Assembly: GCF_024756235.1 (NCBI RefSeq)
Contig: NZ_JANUGY010000002.1
Coordinates: forward strand, 310,001-374,000
DNA length: 64,000 nt
Source of the DNA: Massilia kyonggiensis
Lineage (GTDB): Bacteria > Pseudomonadota > Gammaproteobacteria > Burkholderiales > Burkholderiaceae_D
Direction of reading: 5' to 3'
Shown: piece after piece, positions 27,552 through 38,287 of the stretch
Layout of the letters: the number at the start of each line of letters is the position of its first letter
How positions within the stretch are numbered: position 1 is the stretch's first letter
Made by a program: the position numbers and the translations under genes
Notes under the pieces: generated by a model
Seen by the model: only the letters and a program-made list of their open reading frames with translations
Databases searched by the model: none
Told to the model about the DNA's origin: nothing

Positions 27552-27799
27552 TAACGGCGCGCCGATGCCTAACTTGAATCGTGGTCCTCCCCGGAAACCG
27601 GGCTTTCTGCCTCGAAATCCGGTAAAATGGGCAGCTTGCGGGTCAAGCCGCGGCCTTCATGAGCCGCGATTCGCCCGATAAGGCGCTCGCCCGGGGAACT
27701 TCCCGTCCCCCAGACGCGGCGCTTTTTTCGTATTGCGCCGGCAGGATCGAACCCTGTCGGCCTGGCCGCGTGCCGCTCTTTTTGGTTTTGAGTTTGTTA

Positions 27800-29593
27800 A
27801 TGAAAAACATACGTAACTTTTCCATCATCGCCCACATCGATCACGGTAAATCGACCCTGGCGGACCGCATCATCCAGCTGTGCGGCGGCCTGTCGGAACG
27901 TGAAATGGACGAGCAGGTGCTCGACTCGATGGACCTGGAGCGCGAGCGCGGCATCACCATCAAGGCCCAGACCGCGGCGCTGTCCTACAAGGCACGCGAT
28001 GGCCAGACCTATAACCTGAACCTGATCGACACCCCGGGCCACGTCGACTTCAGCTATGAAGTGTCGCGCTCGCTGTCCGCCTGCGAAGGCGCGCTGCTCG
28101 TCGTCGACGCCTCGCAGGGCGTGGAAGCGCAGACCGTCGCCAACTGCTACACGGCGCTGGACCTGGGCGTGGAAGTGGTGCCCATCCTGAACAAGATCGA
28201 CCTGCCGCACGCCGATCCGGACCGCGCCAAGCAGGAAATCGAGGACGTCATCGGCCTCGACGCCACCGACGCCACCACCTGCTCCGCGAAGACGGGCCTG
28301 GGCGTGGAAGACGTGCTGGAAACGCTGATCGCGAAGGTCCCGCCGCCCGAAGGCGATCCGGATGGTCCGCTGCAGGCACTGATCGTCGACTCGTGGTACG
28401 ACAGCTACGTCGGCGTCGTGATGCTGGTGCGCGTGAAGAACGGCACGCTGCGTCCGAAAGACAAGATCCTCCTGATGGCGACGGGCTCCCAGCAGCTGGT
28501 CGAGCAGGTCGGCGTGTTCACGCCGCGCTCGGTGCAGCTGCCGGAGCTGAAGGCCGGCCAGGTGGGCTTCATCATCGCCGGCATCAAGGAACTGAAGGCC
28601 GCGAAGGTGGGCGATACCGTCACGCTGGCCTCGCGTCCCGCACCGGAGCCGCTGCCCGGCTTCAAGGAAGTGCAGCCGCAGGTGTTCGCGGGCCTGTTCC
28701 CGGTGGAAGCGAACCAGTACGACGCGCTGCGCGATTCGCTGGAAAAGCTGAAGCTGAACGACGCCGCGCTGCAGTACGAGCCGGAAGTGTCGCAGGCGCT
28801 GGGCTTCGGCTTCCGCTGCGGCTTCCTGGGCCTCCTGCACATGGACGTCATCCAGGAACGCCTCGAGCGCGAATTCGACCAGGACCTGATCACGACGGCC
28901 CCGACCGTCGTGTACGAAGTCGTGATGCGCGACGGCTCCATGATCAAGGTCGACAACCCGTCGAAGATGCCGGAAGTGTCGAAGATCGACGAAGTGCGCG
29001 AGCCGATCGTCACCGTGAACCTGTACATGCCGCAGGAATACGTCGGCGCCGTCATCACGCTGTGTACCGGCAAGCGCGGCGTGCAGATGGATATGAGCTA
29101 TCACGGCCGCCAGGTGAAACTCGTGTACGAGATCCCGATGGCCGAGATCGTGCTGGACTTCTTCGACCGCCTGAAGTCGACGTCGCGCGGCTATGCGTCG
29201 ATGGACTACGAGTTCAAGGAATACCGCGCGTCGGACGTCGTGAAGGTCGACATGCTGATCAACGGCGACAAGGTCGACGCGCTCGCCATCATCGTCCACC
29301 GCGCCAACGCCGCCTACCGCGGCCGCCAGGTTGCCGCGAAGATGCGCGAACTGATTCCGCGCCAGATGTTCGACGTGGCGATCCAGGCCGCGATCGGCGC
29401 GACGATCATCTCGCGCGAAAACGTCAAGGCACTGCGCAAGAACGTGTTGGCGAAATGCTATGGCGGCGACGTCAGCCGCAAGAAGAAGCTGCTTGAGAAA
29501 CAAAAGGCCGGCAAGAAGCGCATGAAGCAGGTGGGCTCGGTGGAGATCCCGCAAGAGGCTTTCCTTGCGATCCTCCAGGTTGAAGAGAAATAA
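27800..29593 (+). CDS. lepA: Elongation factor 4 (LepA)
   Basis: LepA is a ribosomal GTPase thought to act in ribosome assembly or back-translocation under stress. The 597-residue protein has P-loop [14 protein letters not shown] and NKIDLPHAD in the G domain, and the characteristic C-terminal half ending [22 protein letters not shown]...[10 protein letters not shown]. The start [17 protein letters not shown] at 27800 fits the family; an in-frame ATG at 27659 would add 47 unrelated residues over a leader containing GGGGAACTTCCCGTCCCC inverted sequence. lepB follows in 16 bases. Confidence 0.97.
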   Translation: MKNIRNFSIIAHIDHGKSTLADRIIQLCGGLSEREMDEQVLDSMDLERERGITIKAQTAALSYKARDGQTYNLNLIDTPGHVDFSYEVSRSLSACEGALLVVDASQGVEAQTVANCYTALDLGVEVVPILNKIDLPHADPDRAKQEIEDVIGLDATDATTCSAKTGLGVEDVLETLIAKVPPPEGDPDGPLQALIVDSWYDSYVGVVMLVRVKNGTLRPKDKILLMATGSQQLVEQVGVFTPRSVQLPELKAGQVGFIIAGIKELKAAKVGDTVTLASRPAPEPLPGFKEVQPQVFAGLFPVEANQYDALRDSLEKLKLNDAALQYEPEVSQALGFGFRCGFLGLLHMDVIQERLEREFDQDLITTAPTVVYEVVMRDGSMIKVDNPSKMPEVSKIDEVREPIVTVNLYMPQEYVGAVITLCTGKRGVQMDMSYHGRQVKLVYEIPMAEIVLDFFDRLKSTSRGYASMDYEFKEYRASDVVKVDMLINGDKVDALAIIVHRANAAYRGRQVAAKMRELIPRQMFDVAIQAAIGATIISRENVKALRKNVLAKCYGGDVSRKKKLLEKQKAGKKRMKQVGSVEIPQEAFLAILQVEEK

Positions 29594-29609
29594 GGGAAGA
29601 AACACAGAG

Positions 29610-30524
29610 ATGAATCTGCAACCGATCCTTGGCAATTTTGCATTGATCCTGTTCGTCGCCATGGTGATCACGGGCGTCATCTGGTGCCTGGACGTGTTCG
29701 TCCTGGCCAAGCAGCGCCGCGCGAAGGCGGATGCGGCGCTGGCCGAGTACGACGCGCGCCACGCCAAGCTGACGGCCGACGGCATCAAGGTCGACAACGG
29801 CAACCGCGCCGTGCTGGAGGCATCGATCCTGCGCCAGCCGACGTGGGTCGAGTACTCCGGCAGCTTCTTCCCCGTGATCGCGCTCGTGTTCGTGCTGCGT
29901 TCCTTCCTGTTCGAGCCGTTCAAGATTCCGTCGTCGTCGATGGTGCCGACCCTGCTCGTGGGCGACCTGATCCTCGTGAACAAGTTCGACTACGGCATCC
30001 GCCTGCCGGTGATCAACAAGAAAATCATCGAGGTGGGCAATCCGCAGCGGGGCGACGTCATGGTGTTCAAATACCCCAAGGATCCGAGCCAGGACTACAT
30101 CAAGCGCGTGATCGGCGTACCGGGTGATAAAATCACTTACGCGAACAAGCGCCTGACCGTCAACGGCCAGCCGGTCGAGTACGTGCCGATGGACGATTAC
30201 CTGGACGACGAGCGCCCGGTTTATCACAAGCAATTCCTGGAAAAGCTGACGAACGCACCGCACCGCATCCTGAACATGGACGGTGCCCGCACGTACAACC
30301 AGAGCGCCGTGGAGGAGTTCCCCCATCACGAAAATTGTACCTATTCCTACGATGAATTTACCTGTATCGTACCGGAGGGCAATTATTTCATGATGGGCGA
30401 TAACCGCGACAACAGCGCAGACAGCCGCTATTGGGGCTTCGTGCCGGACAAGAACATCGTCGGCAAGGCTGTGTTTGTTTGGATGAACTTCAGCAACCTG
30501 AAGCGCATCGGCGGTATCCACTAA
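29610..30524 (+). CDS. lepB: Signal peptidase I
   Basis: LepB removes signal peptides on the periplasmic side of the inner membrane. The 304-residue protein has two membrane helices (residues about 8-28 and 88-107), then the catalytic serine in IPSSSMVPTL and the lysine in DYIKRVIGVPGD. The box MMGDNRDNSADSRYWGFV is also the family form. Start 29610 follows AAGGGAAGAAAC. An extended loop with CTYSYDEFTC (two cysteines) sits in the periplasmic domain. It is in the conserved lepA-lepB-DUF4845-rnc order. Confidence 0.97.
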   Translation: MNLQPILGNFALILFVAMVITGVIWCLDVFVLAKQRRAKADAALAEYDARHAKLTADGIKVDNGNRAVLEASILRQPTWVEYSGSFFPVIALVFVLRSFLFEPFKIPSSSMVPTLLVGDLILVNKFDYGIRLPVINKKIIEVGNPQRGDVMVFKYPKDPSQDYIKRVIGVPGDKITYANKRLTVNGQPVEYVPMDDYLDDERPVYHKQFLEKLTNAPHRILNMDGARTYNQSAVEEFPHHENCTYSYDEFTCIVPEGNYFMMGDNRDNSADSRYWGFVPDKNIVGKAVFVWMNFSNLKRIGGIH

Positions 30525-30543
30525 GCCGGACGCGGAGGGTGTA

Positions 30544-30957
30544 ATGAAAGGTGGCAAGCGGTATCGGATCGGTGCTGAGAGCGGTGTCTCGCTGTCGGGC
30601 CTGATCGTCGTGCTGGTCGTGCTCGGCGCGTTGGCGCTGGTGGCCATCAAGGTGACGCCGGCGTTCCTCGAATACCGGGCCGTCAAGAATGCGATCGTCA
30701 AGGCCAAGGCGGATGCCGGCAGCGGCAGCGTGCGCGAGATCCAGCAGGCGTTCGACCGGAACGCCGGCGTGAACGATGTGTCGTCGATCTCCGGCCGCGA
30801 CCTCGTGATCACGCGCGACGGCGGCAGCACGGAGATCAGCTTCGCCTATGAGAAGAAGGTTCCGCTGACGGGCAGCATCAGCCTGACCTTCAATTTTGAC
30901 GGTACCACCGACCCCAGCGGCGCCAATGCCGCCAAGGCCGACAAGGCCGACAAGTAA
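30544..30957 (+). CDS. DUF4845 small membrane protein
   Basis: This 137-residue protein has one N-terminal transmembrane helix (VSLSGLIVVLVVLGALALVAIKV) preceded by a pilin-like GAESGVSLSGL and followed by a periplasmic domain of about 90 residues (KVTPAFLEYRAVKNAI, SGRDLVITRDGG, FAYEKKVPL). DUF4845 proteins occur almost always between lepB and rnc in betaproteobacteria; function is unknown. The start has GGAGGGTGTA upstream. The helix and G-E-S-G resemble type IV pilin leaders, but no clear prepilin cleavage rule is met with confidence. Confidence 0.85.
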   Translation: MKGGKRYRIGAESGVSLSGLIVVLVVLGALALVAIKVTPAFLEYRAVKNAIVKAKADAGSGSVREIQQAFDRNAGVNDVSSISGRDLVITRDGGSTEISFAYEKKVPLTGSISLTFNFDGTTDPSGANAAKADKADK

Positions 30958-31019
30958 TACGCCGGGAGGGCGCGCGATGGGATCGGCGCGCGGCGCCGGC
31001 CCATTAGATTGGTACGACA

Positions 31020-31847
31020 ATGAATCTTCAGTTATTGCAAACTCGCCTAGGCTATACGTTCCGGGACCCCGGCCTGCTGCAACAGGCGCTGACCCACCGT
31101 AGCCACAGCAGTCTGCATAACGAGCGCCTGGAATTCCTCGGCGATTCGATCCTGAACTGCGTCGTCGCCTCCATCCTCTACGAACGTTTCAATAACCTGG
31201 CGGAAGGCGATTTGTCTCGCCTGCGCGCCAACCTCGTCAAGCAGCAGTCGCTGTTCGAGATCGCCCAGAAGCTGGAATTGTCGCAATTCCTGCGCCTCGG
31301 CGAGGGCGAGCTGAAATCCGGCGGGTTCCGCCGCCCGTCGATCCTGGCCGATACGCTGGAAGCCCTGCTGGGCGCCATCTTCCTCGACAGCGGCTTCGAC
31401 GCGGCACGCGACGCGATCCGCGCGTTCTATATCCCGCTGCTCGATTCCGTCGATCCGCGTACGCTCGGCAAGGATGCCAAGACCCTGTTGCAGGAGTTCT
31501 TGCAGAGCAAAAAGATCTCGCTGCCCACGTACAACGTCGTCGCCACGCATGGCGCCGCGCACAGCCAGGAATTCGAGATCGAGTGCCTCGTGCCCAAGCT
31601 GGGCATCCAGGTCTATGGCCGCGGCGGCAGCCGCCGTGCCGGCGAACAGGCCGCGGCGCGGCTCGCGCTGGAAACGGCCGAGCAGTTGCTGCAGAAGAGC
31701 CCGTCCGCGTCGCGCAAGTCGCGGCCCCGGTCGGCCCAGCTGAAGCTGGCCGGCATCGCCACCGACCAGAGCGAGCTGTCGGTGCAGGCGGACGAGCCGC
31801 AGCAGAAACAACAACAGCATCACAAGTCAGGAAATACCCCAGCATGA
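31020..31847 (+). CDS. rnc: Ribonuclease III
   Basis: RNase III cuts double-stranded RNA, including rRNA precursors. The 275-residue protein has the active-site box [13 protein letters not shown], then [11 protein letters not shown], the second acidic cluster [14 protein letters not shown], and a C-terminal double-stranded RNA-binding domain ([13 protein letters not shown]...[13 protein letters not shown]). It has an extra low-complexity tail of about 45 residues rich in Lys, Arg, Ser and Gln (QQKQQQHH). The stop overlaps the era start (ATGA), so the pair is translationally coupled, as in E. coli. Confidence 0.97.
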   Translation: MNLQLLQTRLGYTFRDPGLLQQALTHRSHSSLHNERLEFLGDSILNCVVASILYERFNNLAEGDLSRLRANLVKQQSLFEIAQKLELSQFLRLGEGELKSGGFRRPSILADTLEALLGAIFLDSGFDAARDAIRAFYIPLLDSVDPRTLGKDAKTLLQEFLQSKKISLPTYNVVATHGAAHSQEFEIECLVPKLGIQVYGRGGSRRAGEQAAARLALETAEQLLQKSPSASRKSRPRSAQLKLAGIATDQSELSVQADEPQQKQQQHHKSGNTPA

Positions 31848-32767
31848 ACATCGAGACCACCACCGAGACCAACGACACCGCACCGGAAGGCTTCCGCTGC
31901 GGCTACATCGCCATCGTCGGCCGTCCGAACGTGGGCAAGTCGACGTTGATGAACGTGCTGATCGGTGCCAAGGTGTCGATCACGTCGCGCAAGGCGCAGA
32001 CGACGCGCCACCGCATCACCGGCATCCAGACCCGCGACGACGCGCAATTCATCTACGTCGACACGCCCGGCTTCCAGACCCGCCACGCGAACGCGCTGAA
32101 CAAGACGCTGAACAAGACAGTGTCGAACACGCTGACGGCGTCCGACGTGATCCTGTTCCTCGTCGAGGCCGGCACGTTCGGCCCGGCCGACCAGCAGGTC
32201 CTGGACCTGCTGCCGAAGAACGTGCCCGTCATCCTCGTCATCAACAAGTCCGACCGCATGAAGGACAAGGCCGAGCTGATGCCGTTCGCGGCAAAGATCG
32301 CGGGCCTGCGTGATTTCACCGCCGTCGTGCCCGTGTCCGCGAAGCACCGCTTCCAGGTCGATGCGCTGGAAGGCGAGATCAAGCGCCACCTGCCGGAAAA
32401 CCCGCCGATCTTCGGCCCGGACGACATCACCGACCGCAGCGAGAAATTCCTCGCGGCCGAGATCGTGCGCGAAAAAGTGTTCCGCCTGCTGGGCGACGAG
32501 CTGCCGTACACGAGCACGGTCCTCATCGAACAGTTCCAGCAGGAGGGCAACCTGCGCCGCATCTTCGCCGCGATCCTCGTGGAGCGCGACACGCACAAGT
32601 CCATGATCATCGGGAACAAGGGCGCGCGCCTGAAAGAGATTTCCACGCAATCGCGCCTCGACATGGAGAAATTGTTCGGCGGTCCGGTGTACCTGGAAAT
32701 TTGGGTGAAAGTGAAATCCGGCTGGGCCGACAACGAAGCGGGCCTGCGCGCTTACGGTTACGAGTAA
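31844..32767 (+). CDS. era: GTPase Era
   Basis: Era is an essential GTPase that binds the 3' end of 16S rRNA during 30S assembly. The 307-residue protein has P-loop GRPNVGKST, switch region [18 protein letters not shown], and a C-terminal KH domain with [12 protein letters not shown]. Start 31844 overlaps the rnc stop by four bases. recO follows 22 bases after the stop. Confidence 0.98.
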   Translation: MNIETTTETNDTAPEGFRCGYIAIVGRPNVGKSTLMNVLIGAKVSITSRKAQTTRHRITGIQTRDDAQFIYVDTPGFQTRHANALNKTLNKTVSNTLTASDVILFLVEAGTFGPADQQVLDLLPKNVPVILVINKSDRMKDKAELMPFAAKIAGLRDFTAVVPVSAKHRFQVDALEGEIKRHLPENPPIFGPDDITDRSEKFLAAEIVREKVFRLLGDELPYTSTVLIEQFQQEGNLRRIFAAILVERDTHKSMIIGNKGARLKEISTQSRLDMEKLFGGPVYLEIWVKVKSGWADNEAGLRAYGYE

Positions 32768-32789
32768 CAAGCCGGGGTATCATCTCCGC

Positions 32790-33590
32790 ATGCCCAGCCG
32801 CGACGACGAACTCATCGACAACGACAGCGACGCCCATGCGCCGGCCACAGCCGGGGCCAAGCGCCGCACGCCTGCGCGCGAAGGCCGCGTGGTCGGCCAA
32901 CCCGGCTTCGTGCTGCACAGCTATCCGTACAAGGAAACGAGCCTCATCGTCGACCTGTTTACGCGCGACCATGGGCGGATCGGCGTCGTGGCAAAAGGCG
33001 CGAAACGGCCGACCTCGAAGCTGCGCGGCGTGCTGCAGACGTTCCAGCCGCTGTCCGTATCGTTCTCGGGCAAGTCGGAACTGCGCACCTTGATCGACGC
33101 CGAGTGGGTCGGCGGCATGCTGCCGATCGAGAAGACCGCGCTGCTCTGCGGCTTTTATCTCAATGAATTGCTGGTGAAACTGCTGGCGCGCGACGATGCG
33201 CACCCCGCGCTGTTCAACCACTACGTCGCGACACTGAACGAACTGGCACACGGCGAACCGGCACCGATCGCCTTGCGAAAATTCGAACGGGCCTTACTTA
33301 AGGAAACCGGGGTCGCCGCCGACCTCACGCGCTGCACGACGACGCGCGCGCCGGTCGAACCGGACGGCCTATACGTCGTCGACCCGGAACGCGGTGCGCG
33401 CACGGCGGAGGCCGTCGAGTCGTGGCCGGTGGTGTCCGGCAAGACGCTCGTCGACATGGAGCGCGAAGACTACGCAGACCCGCAGACGAAGGCGCAGAGC
33501 AAGCAGCTGATGCGTTTCCTGCTGGCCTATCACCTGGGAGGCGCGCCGCTGAACACGCGCCAGATTTTGATCGACCTGATGCAGCTTTAA
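32790..33590 (+). CDS. recO: DNA repair protein RecO
   Basis: RecO loads RecA onto single-stranded DNA with RecR in the RecF pathway. The 266-residue protein has an N-terminal OB fold ([35 protein letters not shown]), then a helical domain ([25 protein letters not shown]). The usual C-terminal zinc-finger cysteines are not evident (only isolated Cys at LTRC), as in several betaproteobacteria. The first 30 residues are an acidic, non-conserved extension. Confidence 0.94.
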   Translation: MPSRDDELIDNDSDAHAPATAGAKRRTPAREGRVVGQPGFVLHSYPYKETSLIVDLFTRDHGRIGVVAKGAKRPTSKLRGVLQTFQPLSVSFSGKSELRTLIDAEWVGGMLPIEKTALLCGFYLNELLVKLLARDDAHPALFNHYVATLNELAHGEPAPIALRKFERALLKETGVAADLTRCTTTRAPVEPDGLYVVDPERGARTAEAVESWPVVSGKTLVDMEREDYADPQTKAQSKQLMRFLLAYHLGGAPLNTRQILIDLMQL

Positions 33591-33606
33591 GAAAAAGACG
33601 ACGACC

Positions 33607-34386
33607 ATGAGCTTCCTGCAACCCGCCGGCCAGGTGATCGACCTGGGCGTAAACATCGACCACATCGCCACCGTCCGCAACGCGCGCGGCACCGTCTATC
33701 CCGACCCGCTGCGCGCCGCGCTGCTGGCCGAGCAGGCGGGCGCCGACCTGATCACCTTGCACCTGCGCGAAGACCGCCGCCACATCAAGGACGCCGACGT
33801 GCTGGCCATCCGCCCGCAGCTCGCGACGCGCATGAACCTGGAGGCGGCCGTCACGCAGGAGATGATCGACTTCGCCTGCAAGGTGAAGCCGCAGGACGTG
33901 TGCCTCGTGCCGGAGCGCCGCGAAGAAGTGACGACCGAGGGCGGCCTGGACGTCATCCGCTACCAGAAGGAAGTCGAAGCCGCGATCCGGCAGCTGAAAG
34001 GCGAGGGCATCCGCGTGTCGCTGTTCATCGATGCGGACGAACAGCAGATCGCCGCTGCGGCCACTGTCGGCGCACCCGTCATCGAACTGCATACGGGGCG
34101 CTACGCGGAGGCCGAGAACGCCGAGGAGCATGCGCGCGAACTGGAACGCATCAAGGTGGGCGTGCGCGCCGGCGTGAAGCACGGGCTGCGCGTGAACGCG
34201 GGCCACGGCCTGCACTACACGAACGTGCAGCCGATCGCAGCGATCCCCGAGATCCACGAACTGAACATCGGCCACGCGATCGTCGCGCACGCGTTGTTCG
34301 CGGGTTTTGAAAACGCCGTGCGCGAGATGAAGGCGATCATGGTCGCCGCGCGCCTGGGCGTCTCTTACGCCGCGAAAGGCCAGTGA
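33607..34386 (+). CDS. pdxJ: Pyridoxine 5'-phosphate synthase PdxJ
   Basis: PdxJ forms the pyridine ring of vitamin B6 from 1-deoxyxylulose phosphate and amino-acetone phosphate. The 259-residue TIM barrel begins [17 protein letters not shown], contains [36 protein letters not shown] and GHGLHYTN, all standard. Its start is 16 bases after recO and its stop overlaps the acpS start. PdxJ supplies PLP, the cofactor of the decarboxylase at 23938, but no closer link is implied. Confidence 0.97.
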   Translation: MSFLQPAGQVIDLGVNIDHIATVRNARGTVYPDPLRAALLAEQAGADLITLHLREDRRHIKDADVLAIRPQLATRMNLEAAVTQEMIDFACKVKPQDVCLVPERREEVTTEGGLDVIRYQKEVEAAIRQLKGEGIRVSLFIDADEQQIAAAATVGAPVIELHTGRYAEAENAEEHARELERIKVGVRAGVKHGLRVNAGHGLHYTNVQPIAAIPEIHELNIGHAIVAHALFAGFENAVREMKAIMVAARLGVSYAAKGQ

Positions 34387-34799
34387 TGATTTACGGGATC
34401 GGCACGGACATCGTCCAGATCTCGCGCGTCGAGGCTGCCCTCAAGCGCAGCGGCCCACGCTTCGCCGAAAAGATCCTCGGCCCCGAGGAACTCGTCAAAT
34501 ACCACGCCCGCCGCGCCAAGAACGAGGTGCGGGGGCTGCGCTTCCTGGCCACGCGGTTCTCGGCCAAGGAGGCGTTCTCGAAAGCGATCGGCCTGGGCAT
34601 GCGCATGCCCATGACCTGGCGCTCGGCCCAGATGCTCAACGCCCCGAGCGGCAAGCCGATTATCGTATGCAGCGGGGCGCTCGATGAATTCATGCGGACG
34701 CACCGGCTCACGGCCCAGGTGACGATCAGCGATGAAGCCGATTACGGCGTCGCGTTCGTCATCGTCACCCAGGCACCCGAGGGAGTGTCCGCTGCATAG
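34386..34799 (+). CDS. acpS: Holo-ACP synthase AcpS
   Basis: AcpS transfers phosphopantetheine from CoA to acyl carrier protein. The 137-residue protein starts [16 protein letters not shown] and has the metal and substrate motif [20 protein letters not shown] 34386 overlaps the pdxJ stop (TGATG); the in-frame GTG at 34383 is less likely. The substrate AcpP is encoded at 18883. uvrC begins only five bases after the stop, an uncommon neighbour. Confidence 0.96.
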   Translation: MIYGIGTDIVQISRVEAALKRSGPRFAEKILGPEELVKYHARRAKNEVRGLRFLATRFSAKEAFSKAIGLGMRMPMTWRSAQMLNAPSGKPIIVCSGALDEFMRTHRLTAQVTISDEADYGVAFVIVTQAPEGVSAA

Positions 34800-34804
34800 G
34801 TGCA

Positions 34805-36793
34805 GTGGAAGTGAATGACGAAGTCGTAGTACCGCGCCGGCGCAAGACGCAGCCGGCCCCGGCGAAAGCGCCGCGTGCCCGTCCGGATGCGTGGCAAGCC
34901 ATGAAAGAGGAATTGATCGCGACGATGACGAAGGATGCGGAATCCCCCGTGCGCCCCAGCGAGGCGGCGCGCGAACAAGTCCTGGCGACGGTGGCCAAGC
35001 TGCCCGACCTGCCGGGCGTGTATCGCTATTTCGACGCGGAAGACAGGGTCCTGTACGTCGGCAAGGCGCGCAACCTCAAGAAGCGCGTGTCGAGCTATTT
35101 CCAGAAGACGCTGTCGAGCCCCCGCATCGCGATGATGGTGTCGCAGATCGCGCGCCTGGAAACGACGGTGACGCACAGCGAGGCCGAAGCGCTGATCCTG
35201 GAAAACAACCTGATCAAGACGCTCAAGCCGCGCTACAACATCCTGTTCCGCGACGATAAATCGTACCCGTATCTGAAACTGACGGCGGGCGACTATCCGC
35301 GCATGGCCTACTACCGCGGCGCATTGGACAAGAAGAACCAGTACTTCGGGCCGTTCCCGAGCGCGTGGGCCGTGAAGGAATCCATGCAGCTGCTGCAGAA
35401 GGTGTTCATGCTGCGCACGTGCGAGGACAGCGTCTTCGCCAACCGCACGCGACCCTGCCTGCTGCACCAGATCGGCCGCTGCAGCGGGCCGTGCGTGGAC
35501 CTGATCGCACCGGAAGACTACAAGCGCGACGTCGATAACGCGGCCAAATTCCTGCGCGGCCGCCAGACCGAGGTGCTGGAAGAACTCGAGAAGAAGATGC
35601 TCGCGTATGCCGAGGACCTGAAATTCGAGCAGGCGGCGAGCGTGCGCAACCAGATCCAGGCGCTGTCGCGCGTGCTGCACCAGCAGAGCATGGAGACGGC
35701 GGGCGATGCGGACGTCGACATCATCGCCGTCGTCGTGCAGGGCGGACGCGCGTGCGTCAACCTCGCGATGGTGCGCGGCGGCCGCCACCTGGGCGACCGG
35801 GCGTATTTCCCCACGCAGGTGGGCGAGGCGATGGATGAATGTCCGATCGAGGTGGAGGTGCTCGCGGCGTTCATGGCGCAGCATTACGGCGACAAGTTCG
35901 TACCGGGCATCATCATCCTGAACATCGAATTCGACCAGCCCGAGCTGATCATGGCGCTGCAGGAGCAGTGCGGCCACCGCATCAACCTCGTGTTCCAGCC
36001 GCAGGGCCAGCGCCGCCAGTGGCTGGAACTGGCGCAGAAGGGCGCGGAGATCTCGCTGGCCCGGCTGCTGTCGGAGCAGGGCTCGCAGCAGTCGCGCACG
36101 CGCGCGCTGGCGGAGGTGCTGGGCATCGATAACGAAGATCTCGAAACGCTGCGCGTCGAGTGCTTCGACATCAGCCACACGGCGGGCGAGGCGACGCAGG
36201 CGTCGTGCGTCGTGTTCCATCACCACCAGATGCAGAACGGCGAATACCGGCGATATAACATCACCGGCATCACGCCTGGCGACGACTACGCGGCGATGCG
36301 CCAGGTGCTGACGCGGCGCTACGAAAAGGTGGCGAACGGAGAGGGCGTCATGCCGGACATCGCGCTGATCGACGGCGGCAAGGGCCAGGTCGAGATGGCG
36401 AGACAAGTCTTCACGGAGCTGGGCCTCGATATCGGCAATATCGTCGGCGTGGCAAAAGGGGAGGGCCGCAGGGTCGGCCTGGAGACGCTGATCTTCGCCG
36501 ACGGCCGCCCGCCGCAGGAACTGGGCAAGGAATCGGCCGCGCTGATGCTCGTGGCGATGATCCGCGACGAGGCGCACCGCTTCGCCATCACGGGCATGCG
36601 CGCCAAACGCGCCAAGACGCGCCAGGCGTCGCGCCTGGAAGAGATCGAGGGCATCGGCGCCAAGCGCCGCCAGAAGCTGCTGGCGCGCTTTGGCGGCCTG
36701 AAAGGCGTGATCGATGCGAGCGTGGAGGACCTGATGTCGGTGGAGGGCATCTCCAGCACGCTGGCGGAAGAGATTTATCGGCAGCTTCACTGA
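34805..36793 (+). CDS. uvrC: Excinuclease ABC subunit C
   Basis: UvrC makes both incisions in nucleotide-excision repair. The 662-residue protein has the GIY-YIG domain ([31 protein letters not shown]), a cysteine-rich linker ([13 protein letters not shown]), the UVR motif ([15 protein letters not shown]), the RNase H-like C-terminal nuclease domain ([16 protein letters not shown]) and a helix-hairpin-helix end ([17 protein letters not shown]). A GTG start at 34805 is chosen; the first 45 residues are a basic, non-conserved extension, so a start further in is possible. Confidence 0.96.
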   Translation: MEVNDEVVVPRRRKTQPAPAKAPRARPDAWQAMKEELIATMTKDAESPVRPSEAAREQVLATVAKLPDLPGVYRYFDAEDRVLYVGKARNLKKRVSSYFQKTLSSPRIAMMVSQIARLETTVTHSEAEALILENNLIKTLKPRYNILFRDDKSYPYLKLTAGDYPRMAYYRGALDKKNQYFGPFPSAWAVKESMQLLQKVFMLRTCEDSVFANRTRPCLLHQIGRCSGPCVDLIAPEDYKRDVDNAAKFLRGRQTEVLEELEKKMLAYAEDLKFEQAASVRNQIQALSRVLHQQSMETAGDADVDIIAVVVQGGRACVNLAMVRGGRHLGDRAYFPTQVGEAMDECPIEVEVLAAFMAQHYGDKFVPGIIILNIEFDQPELIMALQEQCGHRINLVFQPQGQRRQWLELAQKGAEISLARLLSEQGSQQSRTRALAEVLGIDNEDLETLRVECFDISHTAGEATQASCVVFHHHQMQNGEYRRYNITGITPGDDYAAMRQVLTRRYEKVANGEGVMPDIALIDGGKGQVEMARQVFTELGLDIGNIVGVAKGEGRRVGLETLIFADGRPPQELGKESAALMLVAMIRDEAHRFAITGMRAKRAKTRQASRLEEIEGIGAKRRQKLLARFGGLKGVIDASVEDLMSVEGISSTLAEEIYRQLH

Positions 36794-36895
36794 GGGGCGA
36801 GCGCGCTACGGATGGCTCAACTGGTTTAAACGGCAAGAGCCATGTAGACTAGCGCGCACGCAACTCAACAAGCCGAGCACGATCAGCCTCACCCC

Positions 36896-37480
36896 ATGCC
36901 TTTCAATATTCCGATTCTCCTGACCTGGCTACGCGTCGCCCTCATTCCGCTGGTCGTCGGCGTCTACTACCTCCCCGAACACTGGCTGCCCGTGGCCGAC
37001 CGCAACCTGGCGTCCACGCTCGTCTTCATCGTCGCCGCGATCACGGACTGGTTCGACGGCTACCTCGCCAGGCGCTGGAATCAGACGTCGGCCTTCGGCG
37101 CCTTCCTCGACCCCGTCGCGGACAAGCTGATGGTGGCGGGCGCGCTGCTCGTGCTCGTGCAGCTGGACCGCGTGAACGCCATCATCGCCTTCATCATCAT
37201 CGGCCGCGAGATCACGATCTCGGCGTTGCGCGAATGGATGGCCGAGATCGGCGCGCGCAAGTCCGTCGCGGTGAGCTCGCTGGGCAAGATCAAGACGGCC
37301 GCGCAGATGGTCGCGATTCCGATGCTGCTGTTCCACGATCCGCTGTTCAATGGCGTGCTCGACATTCACAAATGCGGCGAGATCCTGCTGTGGATCGCGG
37401 GCGTGCTGACGGTCTGGTCGATGTTCTACTACCTGCGCCGCGCCTGGCCGCTGATCAAGGAAAAATCGGGCACGGTATAA
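36896..37480 (+). CDS. pgsA: Phosphatidylglycerophosphate synthase
   Basis: PgsA makes phosphatidylglycerophosphate from CDP-diacylglycerol and glycerol-3-phosphate in the inner membrane. The 194-residue protein has the CDP-alcohol transferase motif DGYLARRWNQTSAFGAFLDPVAD, about six hydrophobic helices and the usual NIPILLTWLRV start. The 102-base gap after uvrC holds no gene that I can see. The tRNA operon follows. Confidence 0.96.
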   Translation: MPFNIPILLTWLRVALIPLVVGVYYLPEHWLPVADRNLASTLVFIVAAITDWFDGYLARRWNQTSAFGAFLDPVADKLMVAGALLVLVQLDRVNAIIAFIIIGREITISALREWMAEIGARKSVAVSSLGKIKTAAQMVAIPMLLFHDPLFNGVLDIHKCGEILLWIAGVLTVWSMFYYLRRAWPLIKEKSGTV

Positions 37481-37498
37481 GTTTCTGCTGGGTCATCC

Positions 37499-37526
37499 TT
37501 GACACATAGCTCAGCATCTCTATAAT
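37499..37526 (+). promoter_or_regulatory. Consensus sigma-70 promoter of the tRNA operon
   Basis: TTGACA at 37499-37504 and TATAAT at 37521-37526 are both exact consensus boxes, 16 bases apart, followed by a GC-rich GCCTGCC discriminator. GC-rich discriminators are known in stable-RNA promoters under stringent control. The first tRNA begins 40 bases downstream. Confidence 0.92.
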
Positions 37527-37565
37527 GCCTGCCTGTTGCAACGACAACGCAGCAAACGAAACGAA

Positions 37566-37641
37566 GCGGGAGTAGCTCAGTTGGTAGAGCGCAACCTTGC
37601 CAAGGTTGAGGTCGAGAGTTCGAGACTCTTCTCCCGCTCCA
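37566..37641 (+). tRNA. tRNA-Gly(GCC), copy 1 of 5
   Basis: A 76-base gene with acceptor stem GCGGGAG/CTCCCGC, D-loop GTAGCTCAGTTGGTAGAGC, anticodon loop TTGCCAA (anticodon GCC), T-arm GAGAGTTCGAGACTCTT and an encoded 3' CCA. It is the first of five identical copies behind one promoter. Confidence 0.97.
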
Positions 37642-37717
37642 CGGTTTGCCGGTCGAAGTAATAAAGGTTGTCTTGGAAAGCAGTCGAAAATCTGAGATAA
37701 TCGCAAGTTCCAGCGAC

Positions 37718-37793
37718 GCGGGAGTAGCTCAGTTGGTAGAGCGCAACCTTGCCAAGGTTGAGGTCGAGAGTTCGAGACTCTTCTCCCGCTCCA
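37718..37793 (+). tRNA. tRNA-Gly(GCC), copy 2 of 5
   Basis: Identical in all 76 bases to copy 1, with encoded CCA. The 76-base spacer before it is AT-rich and unrelated to the others. Confidence 0.97.
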
Positions 37794-37835
37794 GTCATCG
37801 CAAGATGATGCTGGGGCAAACAAGTAAGACTCCAT

Positions 37836-37911
37836 GCGGGAGTAGCTCAGTTGGTAGAGCGCAACCTTGCCAAGGTTGAGGTCGAGAGTTCGAGACTCTT
37901 CTCCCGCTCCA
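37836..37911 (+). tRNA. tRNA-Gly(GCC), copy 3 of 5
   Basis: Identical in all 76 bases to copy 1, with encoded CCA; preceded by a 42-base spacer. Confidence 0.97.
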
Positions 37912-37951
37912 GTGTTTTACGATTGTTGGCTAGTAAGTGATGAACTCCTAA

Positions 37952-38027
37952 GCGGGAGTAGCTCAGTTGGTAGAGCGCAACCTTGCCAAGGTTGAGGTCG
38001 AGAGTTCGAGACTCTTCTCCCGCTCCA
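37952..38027 (+). tRNA. tRNA-Gly(GCC), copy 4 of 5
   Basis: Identical in all 76 bases to copy 1, with encoded CCA; preceded by a 40-base spacer. Confidence 0.97.
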
Positions 38028-38053
38028 GGTAATTCACGATGGTAGTACCCGAT

Positions 38054-38129
38054 GCGGGAGTAGCTCAGTTGGTAGAGCGCAACCTTGCCAAGGTTGAGGT
38101 CGAGAGTTCGAGACTCTTCTCCCGCTCCA
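38054..38129 (+). tRNA. tRNA-Gly(GCC), copy 5 of 5
   Basis: Identical in all 76 bases to copy 1, with encoded CCA; preceded by a 26-base spacer. Spacing shrinks along the array. Confidence 0.97.
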
Positions 38130-38203
38130 GATACAGAGAAGCCAGCCTTCTCGTGTCGCTGCGACAGATAACCGGTCGCATCGACATCGTCAAGTCTTCC
38201 TCC

Positions 38204-38277
38204 GGCGAGGTAGCAAAGCGGTTATGCAGCGGCCTGCAAAGCCGTCTAGACGGGTTCGACTCCCGTCCTCGCCTCCA
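38204..38277 (+). tRNA. tRNA-Cys(GCA)
   Basis: A 74-base gene with acceptor stem GGCGAGG/CCTCGCC, anticodon loop CTGCAAA (anticodon GCA) and encoded CCA. Its last 48 bases are the left copy of the island attachment repeat, so the tRNA stays functional after integration. tRNA-Leu, which I expect next in related genomes, is not found on this side of the island or just beyond the right end. Confidence 0.97.
38230..38277. repeat. Island attachment site, left (within tRNA-Cys)
   Basis: These 48 bases, from the anticodon arm to CCA, recur exactly at 48700-48747 in the same orientation. This is the usual product of site-specific integration at a tRNA 3' end. Confidence 0.9.
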
Positions 38278-38287
38278 GCATATCTAT

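Noticed and set aside
27797-29983. 728-codon minus-strand frame opposite lepA
   Set aside because: An antisense shadow of lepA with no start signal or domain.
37566-38129. Regular direct repeats resembling a CRISPR array, with short ORFs reading GVAQLVERNLAK
   Set aside because: The repeats are complete cloverleaf tRNA-Gly genes of 76 bases with encoded CCA, and the ORFs are translations of tRNA.
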